Source: Coix lacryma-jobi var. lacryma-jobi
Lineage: Eukaryota > Streptophyta > Magnoliopsida > Poales > Poaceae
Reading direction: 5' to 3'
NCBI GenBank assembly: GCA_009763385.1
Contig: CM019824.1
Location: 31,192,446 to 31,256,445 of the forward strand
Length of the DNA stretch: 64,000 nucleotides
Shown here: positions 11,308 to 22,153 of the stretch, in pieces
How the letters are laid out: the number at the start of each line of letters is the position of its first letter
Position numbering within the stretch: the stretch's first letter is position 1
Notes under the pieces: generated by a model
Told to the model about the DNA's origin: nothing
The model's database searches: none
Seen by the model: the letters and a program-made list of their open reading frames with translations, nothing else
Translations under genes and position numbers: made by a program

Positions 11308-11384
11308 TAAGCTTATGACGGGAAGTTTTTGCTTATGCCTTGTCATCGAGTTTTTGCTTATGCCTTGTATCGTGCTTATGCAAG
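11292..11384. repeat. Rearrangement junction with templated filler
   Basis: A 51-bp unit at 11241-11291 is repeated exactly at 11292-11342. It is followed by TCATCGAG (11343-11350), which matches a site about 230 bases upstream (about 11113-11121). Then 24 bases at 11351-11374 copy 11275-11298. After CTTATGC the sequence becomes E5 internal 3' region. Such short copied patches are typical of filler at end-joined breaks. It marks where the E3 LTR was joined to E5. Confidence 0.75.
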
Positions 11385-12455
11385 GCTCGGGGCTCCAGTT
11401 CGAGGCTCCTGGGAACTCCCCCCTCAAATGAACGAAATCAAGTAAAAATTCGTAGCCAACAAGGGAAGCTCTTCCTCCTTCTAAGATGCATATGAGTCAG
11501 AATGCAAGTTAGGAGTTTCAGGCATATAATCAAAAGAGAGCAAAAAATGCTCTAATCGGTATAGCTCCAATGACACAACTAAGCACTCGATCAGCGAAGG
11601 CTCAAACTGATCACACATACGAAATATGAAGCATATGAGCAAGTGAGCAGTTTTTATCCAAAAGGATAGTCACCATCAAAATAGCACTGGACATGTATAG
11701 AAGGAATCCAGACAAGTGATTAAACATGTATACAAGGTGAACTACCCCTAGCAAAGTTCAATCATCATGCATAGGAATGAAGCATATACTTGTGATGTCA
11801 GTTCTATGTCGGAGTTGCAGCGGTAAAGAATTCACAAGTTTAATTATTTAGCATGTGATTGCGAGAGGTTGAAAACTTATCATTGCCTAACTTTTCAACC
11901 GAGCGAAGCCTATGCCGAAGCAATCAGAAGCTTAAAGCTACGGTTTCGGTCATACACTACACAGCTCAAGTTTAACTCAAAGTGCAATGAGAAACAGTCT
12001 CGATACCGTGAGGTGTTGACAAGCAATCCCATCTCGATCTTTTCAATTCACTAAAACTTGGTTCCAATTTTAAACATGATATGAGAAGACCAAGCAAGTG
12101 AATGACTCAGAACTAGAGATATAGCAACCTAGCATATATGAAAAGCAGGAATGGACTCAACACGCCCTACACATGCTAGTTGCATATCTCAATGGTGAAC
12201 ATTTTCAGATTTTATAGATATTAAGCAAAATTCACCATTCCAAAATAGCTCAGCTCATAACATGTACTAGTGATCAGAAGGAGCATAAGCTACAAGTATC
12301 AACATAAGCATCGGAGCATACTAAAACAGAGCATAGTTACACTCTAGTGATTATAAACATGAAACTCAGAATGTAAATGCGTATGCCAAAATGCAAAAGG
12401 AAAGAAAGACAAACGAAAAAGGCAATCTATACAAGATCCAAAATGTTTCCCCCAT
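11385..12455 (-). other. E5 3' untranslated region
   Basis: This is about 1.07 kb beyond the pol stop with no recognisable coding. A polypurine-like stretch on the - strand, TTTGAGGGGGGAGTT (11414-11428), is a candidate polypurine tract. If so, the break lies within about 40 bases of where the 3' LTR should begin. The remainder is AT-rich and featureless to me. Confidence 0.55.
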
Positions 12456-13841
12456 CTAAAAGGGGAAACACACACCAAGCTCACCCCTCCACTTATTAAA
12501 GGTTGATTCGTCTAAGGGCTTGGTGAAAATATCAGCCAGTTGGTGATGAGTATCGACATGGCGAAGGTCGATATCACCCTTCTCCTGGTGGTCTCGCAAG
12601 AAATGAAAGCGCACATCAATGTGTTTGGTTTTCGAGTGAAGCACAGGGTTCTTAGCAACGCTAATAGCACTCGTGCTGTCACAAAGCAAAGGCACGCGAG
12701 AAAAGCTCAAACCAAAATCACGCAAAGTGGCCATCATCCAGAGTAACTTGGAACAGCAGCTAGCCGCAGTAACATACTCAGCCTCTGTGGTAGACTGGGC
12801 GACACTAGACTGCTTGCGAGAAGACCATGACACAAGAGAAGATCCAATAAACTGGCAAGTCCCAGAAGTGGACTTGCGCTCTATGCGACAACCAGCAAAA
12901 TCGGCATCGGAATAACCGCAAAGCGAGAGGGTGGAGGAAGCAGAATACCAAATCCCGAACTCAGGAGTGAAACGAAGGTACCTGAAAATGCGCTTCACCG
13001 CCTGACGGTGAAAAGTGCGCGGCGACGCCTGAAAGCGCGCGCATAGACACACCGCGAACTTGATGTCCGGGCGTGTCGCCGTCAGGTAGAGCAGCGATCC
13101 AATCATGCTGCGGTATTCCTTCTGGTCCACTGCTTCTCCATCTACGTCCGCATCCAGGGCAGTCGTCGTCGACATGGGTGTTGGAAGAGGCTTGGCCTCA
13201 CCCATATCGAACCGCTTCAGCAAGTCCTTGGTGTACTTGCCCTGGTGCACAAACGTCCCCTCCCGGGATTGCTTAATTTGCAACCCGAGAAAAAATGTCA
13301 GCTCGCCCATCATGCTCATCTCGAACTCCCTGCTCATAGTATCTGCAAACTTGGCAACCAAAGCGTGAGAAGAACCACCGAAAATGATATCATCCACGCA
13401 AATCTGGACCAAGAGTGTATCTTTGCCTTGCCTGAGGAGAAAGAGCGTCTTATCTACACATCCCATTTTAAAACCCTTAGCAAGCAAAAAGGTTTTCAAC
13501 CTATCATACCAGGTTCTAGGGGCTTGTTTCAAACCATATAAAGCTTTGTGGAGTTTAAAAACATGGTTTGGAAACTTGGGATTTTCAAAACCGGGTGGTT
13601 GCTCAACATAAACCTCCTCTTCTATGTAGCCGTTTAAGAAGGCACTCTTGACATCCATTTGAAAAAGTTTGAAACCTTTGGATGCAGCAAAAGCCAAGAG
13701 TATCCTAATAGCCTCCAAACGAGCTACAGGAGCAAACGTCTCCTCATAGTCTATCCCCTCCTTCTGACTATAACCCTTTGCTACAAGCCTGGCCTTGTTT
13801 CTCACAACGTGGCCATCCTCTCCATGCTTGTTTTTGAAAAC
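12456..13841 (-). pseudogene. E5 reverse transcriptase and RNase H
   Basis: This copies element RNA into DNA and degrades the RNA strand. Seen in order on the - strand: ARLVAKGYSQ, DVKSAFLNGY, VEQPPGFE, LYGLKQAPR, then the catalytic box CVDD at 13389-13400, then RNase H with YSDADFAG, TTEAEYVT and LLCDSTSA, and the closing motif HVDTHHQLADIFTKPL before TAG at 12456-12458. The domain is open throughout and is in the same frame as the integrase part upstream, from which a single TGA at 13842-13844 separates it; family context suggests Trp there. Apart from that one stop the enzyme appears complete, indicating a fairly recent copy. Confidence 0.88.
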
Positions 13842-15644
13842 TCATTTTGTCCCAATAGGCTTACAGTCAGGTGGAGGTGGAACTAGAACCCAAACCCGAT
13901 TTCGCTCAAAGTTCTCTAACTCCTCATGCATGGCATTGACCCAATCTGGATCCGTCAAAGCGTGTCCAACATCTCGGGGCTCAAAATTAGCAACAAAAGC
14001 AGAGTGAGCAAAGTGAGAGATGTGCTGTGACCTGGAGCGAGTGACTCGCTCGCCGATGTCGCCGATCATCTGCTGAGAGGGGTGCTGGCGCTGGATGTGT
14101 CGTGGCGCCTCCCGGGAAGAAGTGACCTCCCCCTCAACAGCAGCTGGTTCCACCCCGGGTACAAAAGGTACCGCGCGAGGTGGAGGATCCCACGGCCCCC
14201 AGGAAGAAGAGGTGTCGGGGCCATGAGTCGTCGTCGAAGCCGCTCTTGGCGGCGCGGCAGGCGGAGGGGGTGCTCGATCGTCCATACCTTCAGCACCCTC
14301 ATCCTCGTCATCGAAAAGAGGCTCTCCAACCTCATGATCACCTGCACGCTCAAAACGAGAAGAAGGACATACAAGAGTTTCGTCGAAGGTGACATCAGAT
14401 GTCTCCATGACTCGGTTAGTATTAAGGTTAAGTACACGATATGCTCTAGTGTGAGTGCCATAACCCAAAAATACCCCGTCAGAAGAACGAGACTCAAACT
14501 TGTCCAGGTTGCCTTTCTTCAATATAAAACAGTGGCAACCGAAGACTCTAAAATAACTCACCTTGGGTTGGCGACCAAAACGCAACTCATAGGAGGTCTT
14601 TTTCAAGAAAGCTCTCAGAAAAATGCGATTCGAAATGTAGCATGCAGTGTTCATAGCTTCGGCCCAAAAGCGCCTAGGAGTTCTATGCTCATCAAGCATC
14701 GTCCTGGCCATCTCAACAAGGGTCCGATTCTTCCTCTCTACAACACCATTTTGGGGCGGTGTGTAGGGGGAACAAAACTGATGCTCCAAACCAAGGCGGT
14801 CACAAAACTTCTCAAAATCCGAATTTTTGAATTCAGAGCCATTATCACTTCTAATAGCTCGCATTGAGTTCAAAGGGAACTCGTTCTGAAGACGCAAAAT
14901 CAGATTGCGAGCGAAAGAGAAAGTCTCGGTCTTCTCAGCTAAAAAGAAGACCCACGAATATCTCGAAAAGTCATCAATAACAACAAGCACATACCACTTC
15001 CCCCCAACCGAGCTTACCCGAGCCGGACCAACAAGGTCCATGTGCAAAAGCTCTCCAGGGCGCTTGGTCATGACCTGAGTCACTGGATGATGGGGAGCAG
15101 CAACCATCTTCCCGTGTCTACAAGAGTGGCAAACAAGATCCTTCTCCATATGCAACTTGGGCAATCCTCGGATTAGGCCAAGTGAACTAAGCCTTGCAAG
15201 CAAGTCGAAGCTCAAATGTCCAAGTCTCCTATGCCACTTCCAAAGATCGGAGGAGGAAGGCCCATCCACAAGACAACGAGAAATGCCAAAAGACTCCGAG
15301 AAATTCGCACGAAAGACTTTTCCAAAGGGCGAAATCAAACACACAAGATTGCCCTGAGGATCCAAAATACGACTGAGATTCGGTTTAAAACGAATCTCAT
15401 AGTCGTCGTCAAAGAGTTGCGAAACAGAAAGAAGGTTAAAATGCAAGTTAGAAACAAGAGCAACATCGCGCAACACAAAGTGCTCATTAACTCGCACGGA
15501 CCCGCGAGACAATACCTTACCTTTGTTATTGTCGCCGAAGGTTATGTACTCCTTTCCGGCAACAGAACTAAGGCTGGAGAACCACTTGGCGTTTCCGGTC
15601 ATGTGCCTCGAGCAACCGGAATCCACCAACCAAATGTCCTCCAA
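13842..15644 (-). pseudogene. E5 protease end and integrase
   Basis: The stretch opens with a copia protease active site, WLVDSGCSRHMTG. The integrase follows, with a zinc-binding part (WHRRLGHLS, then CHSC) and a catalytic core: first Asp in HMDLVGP, second in RSDNGSEF, and Glu in QNGVVERKNRT. The tail includes FGCHCFILKKG and a Pro-rich linker. It ends at TGA 13842-13844, where the family consensus reads through into reverse transcriptase. It is in a different frame from the gag-containing frame upstream, so Gag and Pol are separated by a frame change, as in some Sireviruses or as decay. Confidence 0.87.
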
Positions 15645-15847
15645 CCGCTTTACCTACATCAATAAAAAGACATAGGGTGAGCATACGGTCCAACACTGGG
15701 GTTAGTGAAGTAGGAAGAATACCAGTGTTGGGCTGGCTGCTCAAACGAACGGTCAGTGTAAAGACCATTCCTAGACTGTCTACGAGGATAGCGATCACCT
15801 CGCACAGGAAAACGTGGTCCGCTGGGGAAGAAACGCTCACCGCAATA

Positions 15848-18421
15848 CTACAAACGCGGTGGGGGAGAGCGCTCAACAAAACCACCGCCACGGGGTCCGT
15901 AGCCTGCAAAAGCAGGACCCCGTCGGTCACGCTCTCTACGAGGCCTCGACCTAGCAACTTGAGGCACTGCGCCTCTAGGCTCAGCCTCTTCCCTTAGAGC
16001 TCTCCTCTGCCAAGGCCTGGAGACTCGAGGGTCTGGTCCTCTGAACCTGGCCTCATTCCTTGGCGCTAACCTCTGGCGAGGCCTGGGTACTCGAGGCTCT
16101 GGACCTCTGAGCCCAGCCTCTCTCCTCGGAGCCCTCTTCTGGACGTTCGGCACATGCACACCATGGAGAGGGTGGTACATGTCCGGGTTGTCCATTTCCC
16201 GAGTGCGGCGCACCTCTCTCTTGCGCCGAAAACAGAACTCACTCAAGTGACCATCCCTCCCACAAAAATCACACTGGTACCTCACCGCACACAAAGGGGG
16301 TTGTTGGTACGCAGGGCTGTGGGTATGGCTCACTTTGCCCTTCTGTGGCAAGCACTCCTCCTGTATGGGTGGCATCGTGTCAAGCTTGTTTTTGAGGTGG
16401 TTTGGCTTGGGTGCCCACACTTGGTTCTTGGGCGGAGCTCTCGGGGGTTCCTCAAACACCCCATCCTTGGTGGTAGGCTTGGCAGCCTCTCTGGGTGGAA
16501 GCTTGGTAAGTTTGGGAGCAGTGGTGGAGTTAGGCTTCTCACTAGGATTCAGACCACTCGACTCTCCAATCTTCCCAAAATCAGAAGGATCAACACCCTG
16601 AGCAAAACCTACACCAGGACTTCCCGCAGCTCGCTTAAATTGGGAGATCATCATCCCGAGCTGCGGCTCACTACAAGAGACCCATGACAAGATGGTCCGA
16701 AGGTATGTGTTTTCTTCCTCGGTTTGCATCTTGCCATGCTTGACATTGGCAATCTCCATCTCCAAGCCCTCACACAAAGCGCACCTAGCCACACAAATGC
16801 TACCTGAGTTGGCCTCTTCAAGAGACACAATCTTGGCATTCTTCTCTGCCAACTCAGATTGCAAGACAGGACAAGTCTTGCATGCACCCAACAGAGAAGG
16901 TCTAGCCTTCAGCTCATCCAGCTCTCCAACCAACGCAGCATACTTTCCTCTCAAAGTGAGAAGATCAGTCATGTGTGTGGTGCACGACTCACACTCAACC
17001 TCCTCCGACACGACCACGGTGGACCGAGCGAACTCAAGCTCCTTCACCGTGTCCTCCCACTTCTGCCTAAACTCCTTGCGCTCTCTAGCCGCACGCCTAA
17101 GCAGTTTATCTTGACTAAGGAGGGCAGCAGTAAGTTTTTCTACCTCAGCAGAAAGCTCTTCGTGGGTGAGCGATACCTGGGAGGTGTCGTCGTCGTCGTC
17201 GTCGTTCCGACGGGTGTGCTCCAGCTTGCCTCCGACCTCGTCACCGAGCGCCATGGTGCAGAGGCCTGCGTCATCGGCGAAGAAGCAGAGACCGTTCAAC
17301 TGGTCTTCGACCCTCTTCTTCTTCTCGGACTCGTCGTCGCTCGAGGAAGCGGAGTCGTCATTCGAGCCGTCGACGTCGCTGAGCGTGGCGAAGAACGCAC
17401 GCTGCTCAGCCTGGGCCTTCTCCAAGTACTTCTTCTTGATGTACTCCTTGTCGAAGCCGCCCCTCTTCTTGCGCCTAGGAGGGACGTACTTCTCCTTACG
17501 CTTGCCGAAGTCGTACTTGTGCCCATGATCGCCCTTCCCCGAATGCTTGTTCTTCTTGGGGCAGTTGGCGATGAAATGGTCGGGGTCGCCGCACTCATAG
17601 CATCCTGAGCGTCCTCCTCCGCGGCGACGGTTCATGCGGTTGTTGTGAAACCGCGAGAACCGGTTGGCAAGCAAAGCCAACTCATCGTCCCCCAAAGACT
17701 CCAGCTGGTCCTCTGTGACAGTAAAGAGAGATGAAAGTGCAAAGCCAGCAGAGGGGTTAGCAGAAGAGCCCGAAACCAAAGCCATAGTCGGGCCAGAAGG
17801 ATTCGCATAAGAAGCCCTCGACATGGCGTCAATCTCACTGGACTTGAGCTTACTGAAGAGCTCGTCGCAAGTGAGGGTCTCATAGTTAGGCGATTCGATG
17901 ATCGCCTGGACCTTTGAGTCCCACACCGACCGATCGAGAGTGTGTAAAAGCTTCAAGGCACGCTCATGATTGTCAAAAGGCAACTGCTCCTTGTTAGCCC
18001 TCATCCTGTTGACAATCACCTGAAAGCGAGCGAATAAACTTTCTATGCTCTCGCCAGGCTGATGTCGAAAGTTCTCATACTCACGCTTGAACGACCCATA
18101 GAGTCGGGTTTTGACTTGAGAGGTGCCCTCATGAAAACGCATGAGGGTGTCCCAGATCTCCCGAGCCGTAGCGAGGTGAGAAACGTGATCAAACTCACCC
18201 ATGCTCAAACAAGAAAAGAGAGCATTACGGGCTCGGCTATTTGCATCGTGCTCATCGATCTGTTGCTGAGTGACACGAGCAGCCAAGACCATGTAATCAG
18301 CAGAGTTGCAAATATCCCAAATAGAAGCACCCAAACTCTGCAGATAGGCCGACATGTGTATCTTCCAATACGCATAGTTCGTCCCATCGAAAAACGGCGG
18401 TTTGCCCACGCCGCGATCCAT
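15848..18421 (-). CDS. E5 Gag with coiled-coil extension
   Basis: This is an 858-codon open frame starting at ATG 18421, 45 bases from the primer site. The first ~200 residues resemble copia Gag (FDGTNYAYWKIHM, then REIWDTL). The first zinc knuckle, CYECGDPDHFIANC, is at 17561-17602 (residues 274-287). A basic stretch and an acidic stretch (Asp run near 17165-17200) lead into a long heptad-like region at about residues 410-560. A second knuckle, CDFCGRDGHLSEFC, lies at about residues 710-725, then an Arg/Pro-rich repeat tail. Two knuckles and a long coiled coil are typical of Sirevirus Gag. It ends with TAG at about 15848, after which the protease lies in another frame. Confidence 0.85.
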   Translation of the reverse strand: MDRGVGKPPFFDGTNYAYWKIHMSAYLQSLGASIWDICNSADYMVLAARVTQQQIDEHDANSRARNALFSCLSMGEFDHVSHLATAREIWDTLMRFHEGTSQVKTRLYGSFKREYENFRHQPGESIESLFARFQVIVNRMRANKEQLPFDNHERALKLLHTLDRSVWDSKVQAIIESPNYETLTCDELFSKLKSSEIDAMSRASYANPSGPTMALVSGSSANPSAGFALSSLFTVTEDQLESLGDDELALLANRFSRFHNNRMNRRRGGGRSGCYECGDPDHFIANCPKKNKHSGKGDHGHKYDFGKRKEKYVPPRRKKRGGFDKEYIKKKYLEKAQAEQRAFFATLSDVDGSNDDSASSSDDESEKKKRVEDQLNGLCFFADDAGLCTMALGDEVGGKLEHTRRNDDDDDDTSQVSLTHEELSAEVEKLTAALLSQDKLLRRAARERKEFRQKWEDTVKELEFARSTVVVSEEVECESCTTHMTDLLTLRGKYAALVGELDELKARPSLLGACKTCPVLQSELAEKNAKIVSLEEANSGSICVARCALCEGLEMEIANVKHGKMQTEEENTYLRTILSWVSCSEPQLGMMISQFKRAAGSPGVGFAQGVDPSDFGKIGESSGLNPSEKPNSTTAPKLTKLPPREAAKPTTKDGVFEEPPRAPPKNQVWAPKPNHLKNKLDTMPPIQEECLPQKGKVSHTHSPAYQQPPLCAVRYQCDFCGRDGHLSEFCFRRKREVRRTREMDNPDMYHPLHGVHVPNVQKRAPRREAGLRGPEPRVPRPRQRLAPRNEARFRGPDPRVSRPWQRRALREEAEPRGAVPQVARSRPRRERDRRGPAFAGYGPRGGGFVERSPPPRL

Positions 18422-18465
18422 GTCGCCTTCGGTGAATCTGGAACCGGCTAAGGTGGAAGATCCTT

Positions 18466-18482
18466 AACCTGCTCCGATACCA
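18466..18482 (-). other. E5 primer-binding site (initiator tRNA-Met type)
   Basis: On the - strand TGGTATCGGAGCAGGTT follows the LTR end CCTTCA after two bases. It matches the common plant site TGGTATCAGAGC at all but one base of the first twelve. Its place fixes the - strand orientation of E5 and the left border of the LTR. Confidence 0.88.
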
Positions 18483-18484
18483 AT

Positions 18485-20535
18485 TGAAGGACCGAAAGAG
18501 CTAAACCAAGGCGACTAGAGGGGGGGGGGGTGAATGGAAGCCTCAAAATTTCTTCACAGAAACTACGGCCTCAGTCCCAATAAAATCAACCCCGAAAGCT
18601 TTGTTCTCAGAAGTGATGCCTATGACCCTTTGGAAGGAGGGTGGATGATCCCTGAGATCACAGCGAGGCACCACTGACCAGAGAACACGAAAGAAGCCAG
18701 CGAGAAACTGAGCCACGAGGTCTCAGGGCAAAACTCCGATTCACCCGAGGCTTAAGAGAGGCCTTAGGGAAAAACACCGATTCGCCCGAGGCTCAAGAGA
18801 GGTCTCGGGGAAAAACTCCGCCTCGCCCGAGGCTCGAGGAAGGCCTCGGGAAAAACTCCGACTCGCCCGAGGGGAGGCCTCAGCTCGCTCGAGGGGCACC
18901 GTTCGAAGGTGGCCTCGGCACGCTTGAGGGAAGCTGCTCGAGACAGGCCTCGACGTCCTCGAGGGGTATGTGACCTCGAGGCTCGAGGGTAGGCCTCGGC
19001 TCGCTCGAGGCTGGCCTCGGCGTCAAACTCCGATTCGCCCGAGGGTCACGGAAAGGCCTCGGTGCCCTCGAGGGTCACAGTCCGAGGGTGGCCTCGGCTC
19101 TCTCGAGGGACGCGGGCCGGACTGTCCGCGCCTGGGTGTCCAGAGTAGGCGATTTTGATCGCCCTTCTCTCAAATCCCTCTGAATCCGATCCAAATCAAA
19201 ATCCAAGTTCCCCAAACTTGGAGGAGATGATCACGGGGTAGTTAGGAGACTATCCCCAAGAAATCATCCGCTCAAATCGACTAAATCAACGGGAAATCAA
19301 AAGGGAAGGTGGATGAACGAAAAAGTGATCCAAAAACGAAATCAACCCGATCTACTTGTTCATAGGGAGATGGATGAATTCCTTTGGTGGAAATGTTCTC
19401 CTTTCAAATACGAACAAGTTGATTCAAACGGATTTCGCAAAGATGCACCGGAGAGGGAGATCGAGTGACAGGAAAATCGTAGCAAAAAGCAATCCGCGAA
19501 GAACAGCGATGAACTTGAATCAAAACGCGAATTGACACACGATATTGCAGCCAAAGCGCAACCACACGCTACGACAAAGAGGTTATGGCCTCCTTTCCTC
19601 AAAATCAACAGTACACAGAGTCAAGTCTCTCTGCGGATCTCAGCAAGCGACTGCAGGGAATAGGGAGAGCAGGAAGTCTGAAAGCAAATGACTGAGATGG
19701 CTAAAACTAAGATTGCCGGAGGAGGGTGTCTCCCTGACTACTTATCCTAATTCTAGTCTAAGTACAATTCCTACTCTACCCCTCTCTAATCTAATTACAG
19801 AGCGAACCAGCTAAACCCTAGGGTTATTCTGGACCAACTCAGTGGTAGGTGTATCCGACGGCCACGCCGGCACAACTCGTCCGCGTTGCTTCCACGCAAC
19901 CTTCCGATTGCCGCCACGTGCCGCCCTCGCTCTGCACCCCCGGTTTTGTGGCCCAAACCGGGAAACCAGCCTTTTCAAGCTATCCCCCGGTTTTGAGGCC
20001 CAAACCAGGAAACCAGCCTCCAATTCCAACGCCTGAGTTTTGTGGCCCAAACTCAGAAACCCGCAACGCCCAGGTTTTTAGGCCCAAACTTGGAAACCGT
20101 CCACCCGATGGTTTTTCCCTGGCTCTACCACCAAACCGAAGCTGTAGAGGGGATGCACCGCCCGTGCACCCCGTCCACCGACACGTGTCCCCAGGTCCTC
20201 GACCCGAGCAACACCGTGCCCCGCAAGTCTCTGCTCGTCGCTGTCCCAGGCTGCCAGCCACCACAGCTGATCCTCAGGCACTCCGGTCCCTCAGTCCAAG
20301 CCTCACGTCCGCCCTTCACCGCTCGATACCTCGGCATGGCACGTCCGCCGCACGGCACGCCCATCCTTCACCGCACCCGGTCCGTCGGCACAGCACGTCT
20401 CAACTTGACCTTCACCTGCCTTCGATCACTGCATCCGTGCTCGACACCTGCACAACACAAGCCAAAGAACATGCAATCAAACCCGTTGACAATCACTCAT
20501 CACTCAGAGACTCGGCATACACCCATGTATCCGCA
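18485..20535 (-). repeat. E5 5' LTR, right copy
   Basis: This is a 2051 bp LTR adjacent to the primer site, ending TCCGCA and followed by AGCTG. It is nearly identical to 8121-10169. Visible changes include a longer G run near 18520 and a mismatch in the fourth hairpin (AAACTTGG). The 41-bp repeats (from about 18724) and hairpins (from 19939) are retained. Confidence 0.88.
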
Positions 20536-21673
20536 AGCTGAGTATTATTTATCAGGATTAACGTTGCTCCTCGGTTATGGAGACTTGGTCACTGACTGTC
20601 AACGGAGAGTGGTTCTCAACTAGGTATGTTTTTGAAAGGTAAAATGAATCATGAACAATGAAGAATTGAGAAATACTGGAATCTTTCCAAAATAAAACAA
20701 GGATTCCAAAATGCTTTTTCTGCAAAATACTTGATCTTGCTTAAGCCTTACCTTGACTACCTAAGCCTCTCATTCCTGAGTCTTCTCCCCTTTTTCTTTA
20801 GTCGGGTAAGTCTTGTTGAGTACCCCAGTACTCAGGGTTTGTTAACCCCTGTTGCAGGTATGACTGAGTCCCCGATGTGTCTTGCGCCCTGCTGCATGAC
20901 CATTGACCAGGAAGAGGCCGATGAGGCCGAAGAATAGTTGTGCACCCTCGGGCTGGGTGATTACAAGTATCTTATTTTGTTGTTCCCCGCTACGTTGCCT
21001 ATTTCTATTATCCAAACTTGGTTTGTAATAACTGCACCTTTAATCTTATTTGGAACCTCGGTTTGTAAAACTAATGTTATTTAAGTCTTCCGCTCTGTAT
21101 TCCGATGTTATTTGTAAAAGTATCCAGTGCTGTGACCGAATTGTGAGATGATCCTGCGGACAATGGGCACTGATGCAGCCCAGTGGGGATCAGTCTTAAT
21201 CGCGTGGAACATAGGTTCGGCTGTCAGAGGCTGACGGGGACCTGTGGGCCATGGGATTGGGACCGTTCCGCCACAGCTGGCTTGCACGAGAAGACACGTG
21301 ACGATGGAAGGCACCAAATAATGTAGATTTATATCTTTCCGTATTTTATTGTAAGTCGTAATCATCTAGGACTTAGGCTTCGTCCAGGGTATAAATATAA
21401 GCCCTCGGCCGTTGTAAAATAGTTCACAGCCATATCAATACAACTGGCCCCGTGCCATCTTTTGAGTCCTTAAGTCGTGTCATCGAGTTCTTCGAGAGGA
21501 AACATCGATCCGTCGACCTCCGTAAGTACCGGCAACCTTGCTATCATGTCTAGTATCATGCGGTGGATTTAGATATGATGCAAGTAGTCTCGTATGTTAA
21601 GCTTAGTATCGTGCGGCGGATTTAAGCTTATGACGGGAAGTTTTTGCTTATGCCTTGTATCGTGCGGCGGATT
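18485..21673. repeat. 3.19 kb direct duplication, right copy
   Basis: Same order as 8121-11307: E5 LTR, AGCTG, E4 right part (20541-21275), GCTGG (21276-21280), E3 LTR from 21281. Beyond 21673 this copy continues as normal E3 LTR, whereas the left copy enters the scrambled junction. Confidence 0.85.
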
Positions 21674-22153
21674 AAGTCATGAGTAAAGATAGTTATCGGC
21701 TCTGTTAGATTTGGCAGATCTAATAGATTCATTAAGTTATCATGTGTTATATGTTTTATTAATTTAATTCATGTAACACTCTTTTGCCCAATCTAGATTG
21801 ATCTCTATTCGGCCTTGTTTTTCACAAGTTTGCTTGTGCCTTGCTAATCATAAGATCATGATGGCCGGATCAGCTTTCAATCTAGGTTGTTACATGTTGC
21901 GGGTTCATACATGTTAATCATGTTTATGCTTTGATAGAACTGGGTGTCGTGCGGCAGATGCAGGTTTTAGATTAGTTTGATCATGTTTTGCTTGTATGTT
22001 CCTTCCCCATGGACCCCAACTCGGCTAGTTTGCCGATTTTGGTTATGCTTACATGAGTAACGAGCTTTTATAGATCTATTCAAGTATATGCCTGCTTTTA
22101 GCTTGTTATAATTAGATCGTATCATGCGGTGGATTAATTTGATTATAACAAGT
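21281..22153 (+). repeat. E3 5' LTR, second fragment
   Basis: This is colinear with 46835-47704 of the 3' LTR. It ends in CAAGT (22149-22153), the E6 target duplication, repeated at 39935-39939. The uninterrupted site is at 47700-47704. Confidence 0.88.

Larger units (their letters stand above)
11385..18484 (-). mobile_element. E5 internal region: Sirevirus-type Ty1/copia element
   Basis: Read leftward from the LTR at 18485 the order is primer site, gag with two CCHC knuckles and a coiled coil, protease, integrase, reverse transcriptase and RNase H, then a long 3' tail. Integrase before reverse transcriptase is the Ty1/copia order. The large gag with a coiled-coil extension, about 2 kb LTRs and CpG-rich repeats fit the Sirevirus (SIRE/Maximus) lineage. 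The 3' LTR expected at the left end is not there: the region stops at the scrambled junction by 11384. Confidence 0.85.

Noticed and set aside
13105..13886. + strand open frames opposite E5 reverse transcriptase
   Set aside because: Shadow frames of a clearly conserved - strand enzyme.
16859..17608. 249-codon + strand frame opposite E5 gag
   Set aside because: Mirror of the gag frame; the - strand has the zinc knuckle and family motifs.
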